Below are positions 1-9,400 of a stretch of DNA of 64,000 nucleotides, one piece after another. Numbering within the stretch: position 1 is the stretch's first letter; each line of letters starts with the position of its first letter. Source of the stretch: Paludibacteraceae bacterium. GTDB taxonomy: Bacteria > Bacteroidota > Bacteroidia > Bacteroidales > Paludibacteraceae. The translations under genes were made by a program, and so were the position numbers. A model generated the notes under the pieces. That model was not told the DNA's origin. It searched no databases and saw only the letters and a list, made by a program, of their open reading frames with translations. The DNA lies in NCBI GenBank assembly GCA_024693065.1, contig JAILLP010000029.1:1-64000 (forward strand), read 5' to 3'.

Positions 1-163
1 CGACATGGTCTCCAACCATGACGCCACCATGGGCATCAGCAAGAAGAGCATCCTCAACAGCTCTCTCACGGAAAAGGTCATCCCTATCTGCGTGGGCATG
101 AAGGTGGGCGTCACCCTCCCGCTCAAGAAGGGCGGCAAACGGTCTAGCTTCGACGGATTCTAA
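1..163 (+). CDS. C-terminal end of an unidentified protein, probably an outer-membrane beta-barrel (partial)
   Basis: The reading frame is open from base 2 to a TAA and gives the last 53 residues of a protein whose start lies outside the window. The tail alternates polar and hydrophobic residues (for example VIPICVGMKVGVTLPLKK) and ends in Phe, which is typical of the last strand of an outer-membrane barrel. There is too little sequence to name a family. The GC-rich codon use matches the housekeeping genes around it. Confidence 0.55.
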   Translation, partial: DMVSNHDATMGISKKSILNSSLTEKVIPICVGMKVGVTLPLKKGGKRSSFDGF

Positions 164-283
164 TGAATTGTCACGGTGGGCTCTAAAAACCCAACATAAC
201 GATTAAAGAAGACAAAAAATTTGCATTTGTCGGTTATTTTTCGGATATTCGAATAATTCAACCAACAAATGTAAAAGAACTGT

Positions 284-730
284 ATGCGGAATTCCAGAAC
301 TATTTTCCACAAAGCACTGACATTCTTTTTTTCGTTGTTTGGGTTTAGCTCCTGTATTCACATGGCATATGGCTGTCCCAGCGCTGATTTCAGAGTTGTA
401 GGCCAAGCCAAGGACGTGGAGGACCAACCCATCAAGGATGTGAGGGTCTATGACTGTACATATACCAGCTCACCTCCCAAAAATCAACACCCCACCATTG
501 ACGTGTACAGCAAGCACCACTACTTCAACACGATTTCCGACTCGACAAGGACTAACGAGAATGGTAGCTATGACGTATCAGTAACCTACGACGGCTGCGG
601 TCAAGAGGTTTTCCTAATACGGTTCGAACACCCCGAATACACAATAAAAGACACGGTTGTGATGTTCGAGAGGGAGAAAGGGGGAAGCAAGAAAAAGATA
701 GTCAATGTAATCCTAGAGAAAAAACAGTGA
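284..730 (+). CDS. Putative lipoprotein of the radical-SAM/lipoprotein type
   Basis: 148 residues. The N terminus has a hydrophobic stretch followed by FGFSSC, a usable lipobox, so the protein is probably an outer-membrane lipoprotein. Just after it comes YGCPSADFRVVGQ, which closely resembles the start of the Bacteroidales lipoproteins paired with a dedicated radical SAM enzyme (the rSAM/lipoprotein system, TIGR04134-like, as I recall it). The middle looks like a carboxypeptidase-regulatory-like beta-sandwich (DQPIKDVRV, RTNENGSYDVSV). The expected radical SAM partner is not in the window: the gene before it is a barrel-like protein and the one after it is an alcohol dehydrogenase. The function of the family is not established. 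Confidence 0.6.
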   Translation: MRNSRTIFHKALTFFFSLFGFSSCIHMAYGCPSADFRVVGQAKDVEDQPIKDVRVYDCTYTSSPPKNQHPTIDVYSKHHYFNTISDSTRTNENGSYDVSVTYDGCGQEVFLIRFEHPEYTIKDTVVMFEREKGGSKKKIVNVILEKKQ

Positions 731-903
731 TAAGCTGTTCTTTCTCCAGGTCATTGCGCCTTTCAACATAACCTTCATCAGCAGACGGAGTGTGGTAACT
801 CCGCACCATTGACCGCACCTCTGACAGGGACAATCCGTGTTGCCCTATCATGTCACAAGTGAATTATATATATCACATATCGCCCCAAACAAATAAAACG
901 TAC

Positions 904-911
904 TATCTTTG
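904..911 (+). promoter_or_regulatory. Probable -7 promoter element for the alcohol dehydrogenase
   Basis: TATCTTTG fits the Bacteroidetes -7 consensus TAnnTTTG and lies about 65 bases before the start codon. No clear TTG -33 element is visible at the usual distance, so the call rests on the -7 box alone. Confidence 0.4.
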
Positions 912-976
912 CATAGAGTGACACATGGATGTCTCCGCCACAACATGTTTTTCAATTTATAATCATTATTTAAAGT

Positions 977-2131
977 ATGGATAACTTTTCTTTTCAATGC
1001 ATTACGAAGTACTGCTTCGGGAAGGACCAGCGCAAAACGGTTGGTTCTCGCATCAAACCATTTGCCAGCAAGGTTTTACTTGTCTATGGCGGCGGAAGCA
1101 TCAAGCGCAACGGTGTATATGATGATGTGACGAAATCACTGAAAGAAGAGGGGATCTCCTTTGTGGAGCTCTCCGGCATACAGGCCAACCCCACCTACGA
1201 AAAGGTGCTGGAAGGCATTGAAATAGCCAAAAAGGAGCAGGTTCAGCTCATCCTGGCCGTCGGCGGAGGTAGCGTCATCGACACCTCCAAGGCGATCGCC
1301 ATGGGCTACTACGAGGCGGACGTGTGGTCATTCTACGAGCGTGGCGGAGAGGTCAGCAATGCCCTTCCGGTCGCTACCGTGCTCACCATCCCAGCCGCGG
1401 GCAGCGAGGTGAGCCCAGACACGGTGATCTCCTACAAGGGCAGGAAACTGGGCTACAGCAGCCAGAAGATCCGTCCCGTGGTGAGCGTCGTCGACCCAGT
1501 CATCTTCTTCACCCTGCCTAAGAACCAAATCGCCTACGGTGTCTGCGATATGATGAGCCACATCTTCGAACGTTACTTCACGCAGACCACCCATACGGAG
1601 CTGATCGACTCGCTCTGCGAAGCGACGCTCAAGACCATCATGCGCAACGCTTATCTTCTGATAAAGAATCCGCAAGACTACGAGGCATGGTCGGAGGTCT
1701 CCCTCGCTGGCTCCGTCGCCCACAACGGATTCCTCGGTTGCGGACGCATCCAAGACTGGGGCTGCCACGACATGGAGCACGAACTGAGCGCACAGGACTG
1801 CAAGGTTCCTCACGGCGCAGGCTTGGCCGTCCTCACGCCTAACTGGATGAGGCACGTCTACAAGGAGAACCCGAAGATGTTCTACCAGTTCGCCGTCAAC
1901 GTGATGGGCATCAAGGCGGACCGTGACCAGGAGAAGACGATCCTCCGAGGCATTGACAAGCTCCGCGCTTTCTTCACCGCCATCGGACTGCCATCCACAC
2001 TCACCGAGCTGGGCTTGGGCGCCAACGTGTTGGAGGAGATGGCGGGGAAATGTGTCGGCAACGGTCATGTCGGCAACTTCAAACCTTTGTTCAAGGAGGA
2101 CGTGCTGGAGATTTATAGGAAAAGCCTCTGA
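977..2131 (+). CDS. Iron-containing alcohol dehydrogenase (YqhD/BdhA-like)
   Basis: 384 residues, the usual length for this class III alcohol dehydrogenase family, which reduces aldehydes to alcohols with NAD(P)H in the cytoplasm. The nucleotide-binding GGGSVIDTSK motif is near residue 97. The metal ligands can be placed by analogy with YqhD: Asp and His in CDMMSHIFE, a His in CHDMEHELS, and a His in PHGAGLAVL. The closest functional names are NADPH-dependent butanol or aldehyde reductase; the substrate cannot be read from sequence. The gene stands alone. A 43-bp intergenic repeat begins inside its stop codon. Confidence 0.9.
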   Translation: MDNFSFQCITKYCFGKDQRKTVGSRIKPFASKVLLVYGGGSIKRNGVYDDVTKSLKEEGISFVELSGIQANPTYEKVLEGIEIAKKEQVQLILAVGGGSVIDTSKAIAMGYYEADVWSFYERGGEVSNALPVATVLTIPAAGSEVSPDTVISYKGRKLGYSSQKIRPVVSVVDPVIFFTLPKNQIAYGVCDMMSHIFERYFTQTTHTELIDSLCEATLKTIMRNAYLLIKNPQDYEAWSEVSLAGSVAHNGFLGCGRIQDWGCHDMEHELSAQDCKVPHGAGLAVLTPNWMRHVYKENPKMFYQFAVNVMGIKADRDQEKTILRGIDKLRAFFTAIGLPSTLTELGLGANVLEEMAGKCVGNGHVGNFKPLFKEDVLEIYRKSL

Positions 2132-2335
2132 GAATTATGAAACGTCAGTTCGACGTAGTCAATTATGAATTAAGAATTATGAATTATAGTTCGACGTAGT
2201 TAATTAAGGGGAGGGATGTGCGACTCTGCGTAATGCTCGTAAACACCAGCCCTGAAAGGGCGCAACATATATAGCCTAGGGCAACGCCCTAGGAGAATTA
2301 TGAAACGTTAGTTCGACGTAGTCAATTATGAATTA
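2130..2335 (+). repeat. Pair of 43-bp direct repeats flanking a REP-like element
   Basis: The 43 bases at 2130-2172 recur at 2293-2335 with one mismatch (C at 2146, T at 2309). Both contain AGTTCGACGTAGTCAATTA. A shorter third piece (AGTTCGACGTAGTTAATTA) lies at about 2188-2206. The left copy starts within the stop codon of the dehydrogenase and the right copy ends 18 bases before the next start codon. Diverged relatives occur at 16630-16673 and 38437-38482. Confidence 0.8.
2241..2294. repeat. REP/BIME-like double hairpin
   Basis: Two adjacent palindromes: GCCCT-GAA-AGGGC (2249-2261) and CCTAGGGC-AAC-GCCCTAGG (2275-2293). This layout resembles repetitive extragenic palindromes mobilised by IS200-like REP-associated transposases. 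No such transposase is present in the window. It may also end transcription of the dehydrogenase, although neither hairpin is followed by a good T-run. Confidence 0.6.
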
Positions 2336-2352
2336 GTATTGGGAGGACTTGA

Positions 2353-3234
2353 ATGTTAGATATGGATGTGAATATAAAAACGATCTGGAAGAAGGATGCC
2401 AAACGGATTCTTTTCGTTGTCCTGTCTGCCTTGCTGATGTCCGCCAACATACGTACATTTGTTCAAGCCGGGGAGCTATATCCAGGTGGCGCAACCGGCT
2501 TGACCATCCTGATACTGAGGGCATGCGACATGTTCTTCAATATCAAACTTCCCTATACCATCGTCAACGTCATCATCAATGCGATACCCGTCTACATCGG
2601 GTTTAGATACATAGGCAAGAAATTCACACTCTACTCTTGCCTGATGATATTGCTGACAGGCATATTCACGGACCTACTTCCGTCTTACACAATCACTTAC
2701 GACACGTTGTTGATCAGTATATTCGGAGGCATCATCAATGGTGTCTCGATCAGCCTATGCCTGTACGTGAACGCCACGTCCGGGGGTACGGACTTCATCG
2801 CGATATACCTGTCGGAGAAGCGGCACAGGGATGCCTGGAACATTGTCTTGGGAGTGAACATCATCATCCTCTCCGCCGCCGGACTGCTCTTCGGATGGGA
2901 CAAGGCGCTCTATTCAATCATCTTCCAATTCGCATCCACACAAATCCTCCACACACTCTACAAGAAGTACCAGCAGGCGACGTTGCTCATTGTCACAACT
3001 CATCCCGACGAAGTATGCGAAATCATCGCCCGACTGAGCGAACACACGGCGACACTGATACCTTCGGAAGGCGCCTACGAGCATTCGCCCCGCACGATCG
3101 TCTACTCTGTCGTTTCGCAGGAGGAGTATCCAAAAATCAACAAGGAGGTGAGGAAAATCGATCCGGACGCTTTCATCAATACGATACAAACGGAGAAACT
3201 GATAGGGAACTTCTACCAACGTCCGACGGAATGA
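2353..3234 (+). CDS. YitT family membrane protein
   Basis: 293 residues. The N-terminal two thirds contain several hydrophobic membrane segments of the YitT (DUF161) type, with the family-like TSGGTDFIAIYLS. The last about 90 residues form the soluble DUF2179 domain (LLIVTTHPDEV through FINTIQTEKLIGNFY). The architecture and length are normal for the family, whose substrate is unknown. A GGGAGG ribosome-binding site at 2340-2345 sets the start. It is followed on the same strand by a TSUP permease after a tandem-repeat spacer. Confidence 0.88.
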   Translation: MLDMDVNIKTIWKKDAKRILFVVLSALLMSANIRTFVQAGELYPGGATGLTILILRACDMFFNIKLPYTIVNVIINAIPVYIGFRYIGKKFTLYSCLMILLTGIFTDLLPSYTITYDTLLISIFGGIINGVSISLCLYVNATSGGTDFIAIYLSEKRHRDAWNIVLGVNIIILSAAGLLFGWDKALYSIIFQFASTQILHTLYKKYQQATLLIVTTHPDEVCEIIARLSEHTATLIPSEGAYEHSPRTIVYSVVSQEEYPKINKEVRKIDPDAFINTIQTEKLIGNFYQRPTE

Positions 3235-3237
3235 TTG

Positions 3238-3393
3238 TATTTACTATTTAGCTATTTACGATTTACTATTTGGCCATTTGTATTTACTATTTAGCTATTT
3301 ACGATTTACTATTTTGCCTTTTGTATTTACGATTTAGTCATTTACGATTTACTATTTGACCATTGGGGATTTACTATTTATCCATTTACTATG
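3238..3393 (+). repeat. AT-rich 43-bp tandem repeat, three copies plus a partial fourth
   Basis: Consecutive imperfect copies at 3238-3280, 3281-3323 and 3324-3366, each built on ATTTACTATTTAGCTATTT and CGATTTACTATTT, then a decayed fourth copy running into the promoter of the next gene. A single diverged copy lies in the other orientation at 5333-5371. The unit does not have the separated-spacer form of a CRISPR. Confidence 0.85.
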
Positions 3394-3401
3394 TATCTTC
3401 G
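3394..3401 (+). promoter_or_regulatory. Possible -7 element at the edge of the tandem repeat
   Basis: TATCTTCG approximates TAnnTTTG. A transcript from here would start just upstream of the ATG at 3422, which argues against using the earlier in-frame ATG at 3356 that lies inside the repeat. There is no convincing -33 element. Confidence 0.3.
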
Positions 3402-3421
3402 CGGTGAAATTTGTAAGCGGT

Positions 3422-4159
3422 ATGGAGTTCTCACTGTTTATGATCGTAGCCTTGTTCGTCCTGGCCATGACAGCCGCCTTCGTGCAGCGGGTGTGCGGGT
3501 TCGGGTTCGGCATCTTCATCATGACGATGTTGCCCTATCTGATGCCCTCCTATGGCGAGTCCGTCACCCTATCCGGCATCCTTTCCGCCACACAATCCGT
3601 CTTCATCCTCTCCCAAGCCTATAAGTACGTGGTGTGGAAGCGGATGATACCCATTCTGCTCACATTTTTGGTGGTCTCCTTCGTCGCCATACAGTTCGTC
3701 GCGACGATGGCGGACAGTCAGTTGAAGGTATTGTTAGGCATCATGCTCATCGTCATGAGCCTCTATTTCCTCTTTGTCAGCAAACACATTCAGGTACGTC
3801 CGTCGGTACCCCTTCAGATCTCGATGGGAAGTCTCAGCGGTGTGATGGGTGGTTTTTTCGGCATGCAGGGGCCACCGGCGGTGCTCTACTTCCTCGCCTC
3901 GGAGAAGGACAAAGAGCACTACCTCGCCATGGCGCAAATCTACTTCTTCATCGGCAACGTGGCGATGACCCTCTTCCGCGCCGGCAACGGTCTCTTCACC
4001 CATGAGGTACGCATCGGCTGGGTCTATGCGGTGGCGGGCGTGGCGGCGGGCACCTACCTAGGCAAGCTGGTGTTCGAGCGCATATCGATCGAGACGTTGC
4101 GCAAGATCGTCTACATATACATGGCCATCAGCGGGGTGGTTGCGATTGTGGGGGCTTGA
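3422..4159 (+). CDS. TSUP (TauE/SafE) family permease
   Basis: 245 residues from the ATG at 3422. The protein is almost entirely hydrophobic, with seven to eight membrane segments and a central glycine-rich repeat (GSLSGVMGGFFGMQGPP) typical of TauE/SafE sulfite or organosulfonate exporters. The frame extends upstream to an ATG at 3356, but that extension is encoded by the AT-rich tandem repeat and is unlikely to be translated. The actual anion carried cannot be deduced; a link with the YitT gene before it is only positional. Confidence 0.85.
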   Translation: MEFSLFMIVALFVLAMTAAFVQRVCGFGFGIFIMTMLPYLMPSYGESVTLSGILSATQSVFILSQAYKYVVWKRMIPILLTFLVVSFVAIQFVATMADSQLKVLLGIMLIVMSLYFLFVSKHIQVRPSVPLQISMGSLSGVMGGFFGMQGPPAVLYFLASEKDKEHYLAMAQIYFFIGNVAMTLFRAGNGLFTHEVRIGWVYAVAGVAAGTYLGKLVFERISIETLRKIVYIYMAISGVVAIVGA

Positions 4160-4303
4160 AAAAGGTTGGATGATTACAAAGCATAAAACCGTCCCGATGT
4201 TTGGATTTGTGCAAAAGCTCTATCACCCTACTACTATGCCGGACAGACGGACAAAATAACAACTAAAATCCCTCGCCCACAATCAAATTTATATCGCTTT
4301 TTA

Positions 4304-4897
4304 TTATTCCGTAATCTGTTTTGCCCATTCCGGCAAAGATGCACAATACCGCTTCGCCACAAGGCCATCGGCATATCTTATCAACAACTGAGCTTCTCCA
4401 TTCTCTACGGAATTGTCGTAAAGATAAACTCGCTGGACACTTTTGATAACAAATTTACAATTCAGTATGGACTTTTGATATCTAGAAACAATTTTGGATA
4501 TTGGCACGTCATGTCCCCCCTTCATTACCCTTCCTGCAATACGCGCAGCATTGATAGTTGGCGATGATGTGCAGACAAAAAACAAGCGGACAAAAAAACC
4601 AGACTCTACCGCACGTTCAACAAATCTCACTTTCTCATCGGACGAGAATACGGTTTCAAATATCATACTCCGTTTCTCAACCAAGCACTGCTCTCTCCAC
4701 TCTTCGCAATACTTCGCAGCCTTAAGCACGGCCGACTCGGAATTCCAATCACCAAAACGTTCTTGAGCCACATTGTCGGGATTTATATACACAGAATCCT
4801 CCAACCACTGGTGTCGAAGTATTTTACTCGTCACCGTGGTTTTCCCAGAACCATTCGGACCTGCAACAATGATCAAGACTGGCTTTTTTGCAGACAT
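4304..4897 (-). CDS. Zeta toxin-like P-loop kinase
   Basis: 197 residues. A Walker A motif, AGPNGSGKTTVT, lies at residues 12-23, followed by the zeta-family INPDN segment, FETVFSS, and the basic region RIAGRVMKGGHDVP in the lid. Characterised zeta toxins phosphorylate UDP-N-acetylglucosamine and poison cell-wall synthesis, but many chromosomal relatives are of unknown activity. It overlaps the small gene before it by 25 bases, as in toxin-antitoxin pairs. The region is AT-rich compared with the flanking metabolic genes, which suggests acquisition. Confidence 0.75.
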   Translation of the reverse strand: MSAKKPVLIIVAGPNGSGKTTVTSKILRHQWLEDSVYINPDNVAQERFGDWNSESAVLKAAKYCEEWREQCLVEKRSMIFETVFSSDEKVRFVERAVESGFFVRLFFVCTSSPTINAARIAGRVMKGGHDVPISKIVSRYQKSILNCKFVIKSVQRVYLYDNSVENGEAQLLIRYADGLVAKRYCASLPEWAKQITE

Positions 4898-5082
4898 TTT
4901 CTATCTCCGTATTTTTTTTTATACATCTCCGCTATCTCCCCAAAATATTTCTTGAGAGCGGCTTCGTTGCTTTTCCGGGCATCTTCAGCCGCCTCACGCA
5001 TAATATAGGCGAGCATTTCATCAGAGGGTTCCTCCATGCTGGTCAGCCTGTATTTATTTATCTCCTCCTCTGCCATAATCAT
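4873..5082 (-). CDS. Small partner of the zeta-like toxin, candidate antitoxin
   Basis: 69 residues, acidic in the N-terminal half and Lys-rich at the end (KKYFGEIAEMYKKKYGDR), predicted mostly helical. It lies directly upstream of the zeta-like gene and its 3' end overlaps it by 25 bases, so the two are translated together. It does not look like the three-helix epsilon antitoxin of streptococcal plasmids. It is called an antitoxin only from position and size. Confidence 0.5.
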   Translation of the reverse strand: MIMAEEEINKYRLTSMEEPSDEMLAYIMREAAEDARKSNEAALKKYFGEIAEMYKKKYGDRKCLQKSQS

Positions 5083-5332
5083 ATCTTTTGTATAGCTAAC
5101 GCTATGATTGATAATCTATCAGTATTATTTCACCTGACTTACCTTATCCTCACCGATTCTCCAATGCGGATACACAAAAATATGCATTTCTATTTAATTT
5201 GCGGAATTTTATCCGTCAATAATATTATAGAATCATCCTAATATCTCCACCAACAACCTGCGAGTAAATACGCGTTCGACATCAGCGAACTCATTTAGAA
5301 GGGGAGAATAAAAACCATTCCGCCAAACCCTA

Positions 5333-5371
5333 GAATAGTAAATCGTGAATAATTAAATAGTAAATAAATAC
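5333..5371 (-). repeat. Isolated copy of the AT-rich repeat seen at 3238-3393
   Basis: Read on the minus strand it gives GTATTTATTTACTATTTA then TTCACGATTTACTATTC, the same core words in the same order as the tandem array 2 kb away. Confidence 0.65.
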
Positions 5372-5456
5372 AACTGTCCAATACGGCAAGAGGAACCGTC
5401 GTGATTTTTCATCAAAAAACAGGGGCGCATTCGGTAACATTTTCACCCCGAATGAT

Positions 5457-5464
5457 TAAATTTG
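5457..5464 (+). promoter_or_regulatory. -7 promoter element of the cation efflux gene
   Basis: TAAATTTG matches TAnnTTTG and lies 35 bases before the ATG. The -33 element is not clear. Confidence 0.5.
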
Positions 5465-5498
5465 TAGTAACACTTAACTTAAAGGAACGATATTAGCA

Positions 5499-6410
5499 AT
5501 GGAGGAACCGGTTCAGCGAACCAGGGAGAGGAAGATCACAAGGGTCACTCTGCTTGGCTCATTCGTCAATGTGTTGTTGACTGTAGCAAAAATCATAGCC
5601 GGCGTACTGGGTCACAGTGCGGCCATGATAGCGGATGGTATCCACTCTTTGTCCGACCTCATATCGGACATCGTGGTGCTCGTCTGTGTCCGCATATCCT
5701 CCAAAGGGAAGGATAAGGACCATAAGTACGGTCATGGGAAGTACGAGACCATGGCCACCCTCTTCGTCAGCCTCATGCTGATCTTCGTGGCGGCGAAAAT
5801 GTGCCTGACGGGCCTTAGCGCCATCATAGGAGTGGTGCAGGGGAAAGTGATCGAGGTGCCCCACACCATCGCGCTCTGGGCGGCGATCGCCTCCATCATC
5901 GCCAAGGAACTGCTCTTCCGATACACGGCGAAGGTGGGGCGGGATGTCTCCAGCCCTGTCGTCATAGCGAACGCCTGGCACCACCGTACGGACGCTCTCT
6001 CCTCCATCGGATCCGCCCTCGGCATCGGCGGCGCCATCCTCTTGGGCGACGAATGGGTGATACTCGATCCGATCGTCTGCTGCGGCATCAGCGTCGCCAT
6101 CTTCGTCTCCGCCATACAAATGGGCATCCCTTCCCTCAAGGAACTGCTGGAGGTGGCCTTGCCCCAGGAAATGGAGGAGGAGATGATCGCCATCGCCTCA
6201 CAGGTGGAGGGCGTGGAGAGCATACACGACCTGAAGACGCGGCGCAACGGCACCAGCATCATCGTGGACGCGCACGTCGTCGTATCGCCCGACATGACCA
6301 TCGTGGAGGCGCATAACATCTCCACAGAGGTGGAACGCAGCCTGCGTGAGAAGTATGGCCAGGAGATCCAAACCTCCATCCATGTGGAGCCGGACGAAGA
6401 CTCTGAATAA
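5499..6410 (+). CDS. Cation diffusion facilitator family transporter
   Basis: 303 residues. The N-terminal 200 residues form the six-helix CDF membrane domain with the two metal-binding signatures ADGIHSLSDLISD (first HxxxD) and NAWHHRTDALSS (second HxxxD). The last about 80 residues form the cytoplasmic dimerisation domain (ASQVEGVESIHDLKTRRNG). Such proteins exchange Zn2+, Fe2+ or Mn2+ for protons. Metal specificity is not determined here. The gene is monocistronic and converges on purL. Confidence 0.92.
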   Translation: MEEPVQRTRERKITRVTLLGSFVNVLLTVAKIIAGVLGHSAAMIADGIHSLSDLISDIVVLVCVRISSKGKDKDHKYGHGKYETMATLFVSLMLIFVAAKMCLTGLSAIIGVVQGKVIEVPHTIALWAAIASIIAKELLFRYTAKVGRDVSSPVVIANAWHHRTDALSSIGSALGIGGAILLGDEWVILDPIVCCGISVAIFVSAIQMGIPSLKELLEVALPQEMEEEMIAIASQVEGVESIHDLKTRRNGTSIIVDAHVVVSPDMTIVEAHNISTEVERSLREKYGQEIQTSIHVEPDEDSE

Positions 6411-6441
6411 ATCGCCTAATTACCCCTGAACATAAAAAAGA

Positions 6442-6463
6442 AGCGTGCCCGCTAAGGCACGCT
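6442..6463 (-). terminator. Intrinsic terminator of purL
   Basis: GCGTGCC-CGCTAA-GGCACGC stem between the convergent CDF and purL genes. In the purL direction it is followed by CTTCTTTTTTATG, a good T-run, so it serves purL best. Confidence 0.8.
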
Positions 6464-6487
6464 CCCCTATCTAGTTGGCTCGAAGCA

Positions 6488-9400
6488 TCACTTCTTGTTC
6501 TCAATCCACTTACGGGCATTGACGAAGGCCTCCAACCATGGAGTCACCTCATCCACCGCCTTACGATCCTCCGGATAGTAAGCCCATTGCCAAGGGAAGA
6601 TGGCACGCTCCAAGTGTGGCATCATCGCCAAGTGGCGACCATCCTTGGAACATACACCCGCCACGTTGTACATGGATCCGTTCGGATTGGCAGGATAACC
6701 CTCATAGGTGTACTTAGCGATCACATTGTACTCGCTCTCAGCGTAAGGGAAGTCGAACTTGCCCTCGCCATGAGCCACCCAAACGCCTAACTTGCTGCCA
6801 GAGAGCGAACCGAACATCACGGAGTCGTTCTCAGGGATCGTCAGGCCCACGAAGTTAGACTCGAACTTGTGGGAGTTATTGTGCAACATCCTGTGCTTCT
6901 TCTCATGCTCAGGATAGAGCAGCTCCAATTCAGCCATTAACTGGCAACCGTTGCAGATACCCAAGCTTAGGGTGTCCTCACGCGCATAGAACTTCGCCAG
7001 CGTCTCCTTCGCCTTCTCGCTGTAGCGGAAACCGCCCGCCCAGCCCTTCGCTGAGCCCAACACGTCAGAGTTGGAGAATCCACCGCAGAAGACGATCATG
7101 TTCACGTCCTCCAGCGTCTCACGACCGGACGTCAAGTCGGTCATGTGTACATCCTTCACGTCGAAGCCCGCCAAGTAGAGGGAGTAAGCCATCTCACGCT
7201 CTCCGTTCGTACCCTTCTCGCGGATGATGGCAGCCTTCACGCCGGAACGTCTCTTGCGGTCGGCCGTCAAACCCATCTTGCCAAGCTTGCCGGAGAAGCT
7301 CTCGTCGAACTTGAACTGAAGCGGTTGCTTCTTGTAGTTCTCGTAACGCTCCTTGGCACATGCCTCGCCACTCTGCTTGCGGTCCAAGAGGTAAGAGGAT
7401 TTGTACCAAACATCACGCAACGCATCGATGTCGAACACCTCCTTCTTGCCATCCTTCTCCACGACGATCGTACGCTCCTCGGTCGGTTTGGCGATCATGG
7501 CGAAGCCCACACCAGCGTTGTGGAGTATCTTCTCCACCTCCGCCTTGTGCTCCACCTGGATCAGCACACCAGGGTTCTCGGAGAAGAGGATCTTGGTCAG
7601 ACTTGGTTCCGGCAAATCCTTCAGGTTCACCTTCAGACCGCCCTTCGTGTTCGCGAAGCACATCTCCAACAAGGCGGTGATCATACCACCCTCGGAGATA
7701 TCGTGACCCGCAAGGATCAGGTTTTTGTTGATCAGTTCCTGAACCGCCTCGAAGGCATCCGCGAAGTACTCCGCATCCTTCACGGTAGGCACCGTGTCAC
7801 CCACCTTGTTCAGCGTGGCGGCCAAAGCGGAACCTCCTAAATTCAGCGCATCGTACGAGAAGTCGATATGGTAAATGTAAGAATCTTTTTTGTTGATCAA
7901 TACAGGGGAGACGATGCGACGCACGTCAGATACCTCAGCCCCTGCGGAGATGATCACCGTACCAGGGGAGAATACCTTGTCCTCACCGTATTTCTGCGTC
8001 ATGGACAACGAGTCCTTACCCGTAGGGATATTGACGCCCAATTCGCAGGCGAAGTCGCTACAAGCCTCAACCGCCTTGTACAAGCGGGCATCCTCGCCCG
8101 GGTTCTTGCAAGGCCACATCCAGTTGGCGCTCAGGGAGACACTCGCCAAACCATCCGCCAACGGAGCCCACACGATGTTGGTCAACGCCTCGGAGATGGC
8201 CAATACGGAACCTGCGGCAGGGTCCACCAAAGCGGCGGAAGGCGCATGTCCGATAGAGGTGGCGATACCGCTCTTGCCTCTGTAGTCCAACGCCACAGCA
8301 CCCAAGTCGTTCAAAGGCAACTGCAACTCACCGGCGCACTGCTGGTGGGCGATCTTACCCGTGACGGAGCGGTCCACCTTGTTGGTCAACCAATCCTTGC
8401 AAGCCACAGACTCCAATTGGAGCACGTCATTGATGTATTTTTGAATATTCTTATCGTCGGTTTGTACGGGAGCGAACTTCTCCACCACCGTGTTATCCTT
8501 GATCACCGTGCGAGGCGGTTTACCGATCATGTAATCCAAGCGGAGGTTGATCGGCTGGTCACCGTTGGCACGTTGGAAGACGAACTGCATGTCGCCCGTC
8601 GTCTCACCCACCACGTACATCGGCGCACGCTCACGGTCGGCGATACGTTTGATCAAATCAATGTCCTTATCCTTCACCAAGAAGCCCATGCGCTCCTGGC
8701 TCTCGTTGCCGATGATCTCCTTGTCGGACAAGGTAGGGTCACCGATCGGCAACTTGTCCATATCGATCTTACCACCCGTCGACTCCACCAACTCGGAGAG
8801 GCAGTTCAAGTGACCGCCCGCGCCATGGTCGTGGATAGATACGATCGGGTTATTGTCGGACTCCGCCAAGGTGCGGATCACGTTAGAGACACGTTTCTGC
8901 ATCTCAGGGTTGGCACGCTGCACAGCGTTCAACTCGATCGCATTGGAGTATTGACCCGTCTCCACCGAAGAGACAGCGCCACCGCCCATACCGATGCGAT
9001 AGTTGTCACCACCCATCACGACCACCTTCTCGCCAGGCTCAGGCTCGCCCTTCAGGCTATCCTTCTGCTTAGCGAAGCCTACGCCACCCGCCAACATGAT
9101 GACCTTGTCGTAAGCATATTTCTTGTTGTTCTCCGCATGCTCGTAGGTGAGCAATGAACCGCAGATGAGCGGTTGACCGAACTTATTACCGAAGTCGCTC
9201 GCACCATTCGAAGCCTTGATCAGGATCTGCTCAGGCGTCTGGTACAACCATTTGCGAGGATCCAAGACATCCTCCCAGTGGCGACCCTTCTCCGTACGTG
9301 GATAGGAGGTCATGTAGACCGCCGTACCCGCGATAGGCAAGCTCGCCTTACCACCACCCAGACGGTCACGGATCTCACCACCCGTACCCGTAGCCGCACC

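Larger units (their letters stand above)
5083..5498. other. 416-bp intergenic region between divergent genes
   Basis: It holds the leader of the zeta-like pair (minus strand), one diverged inverted copy of the AT-rich 43-bp repeat at 5333-5371, and the -7 element of the cation efflux gene. No reading frame in it resembles a gene. Confidence 0.6.

Noticed and set aside
3238-3393. CRISPR array
   Set aside because: The units are directly adjacent, with no unique spacers of constant length and no cas genes.
3356-3421. Upstream start for the TSUP permease
   Set aside because: The extra 22 codons come from the AT-rich tandem repeat, and a -7-like box lies inside them.
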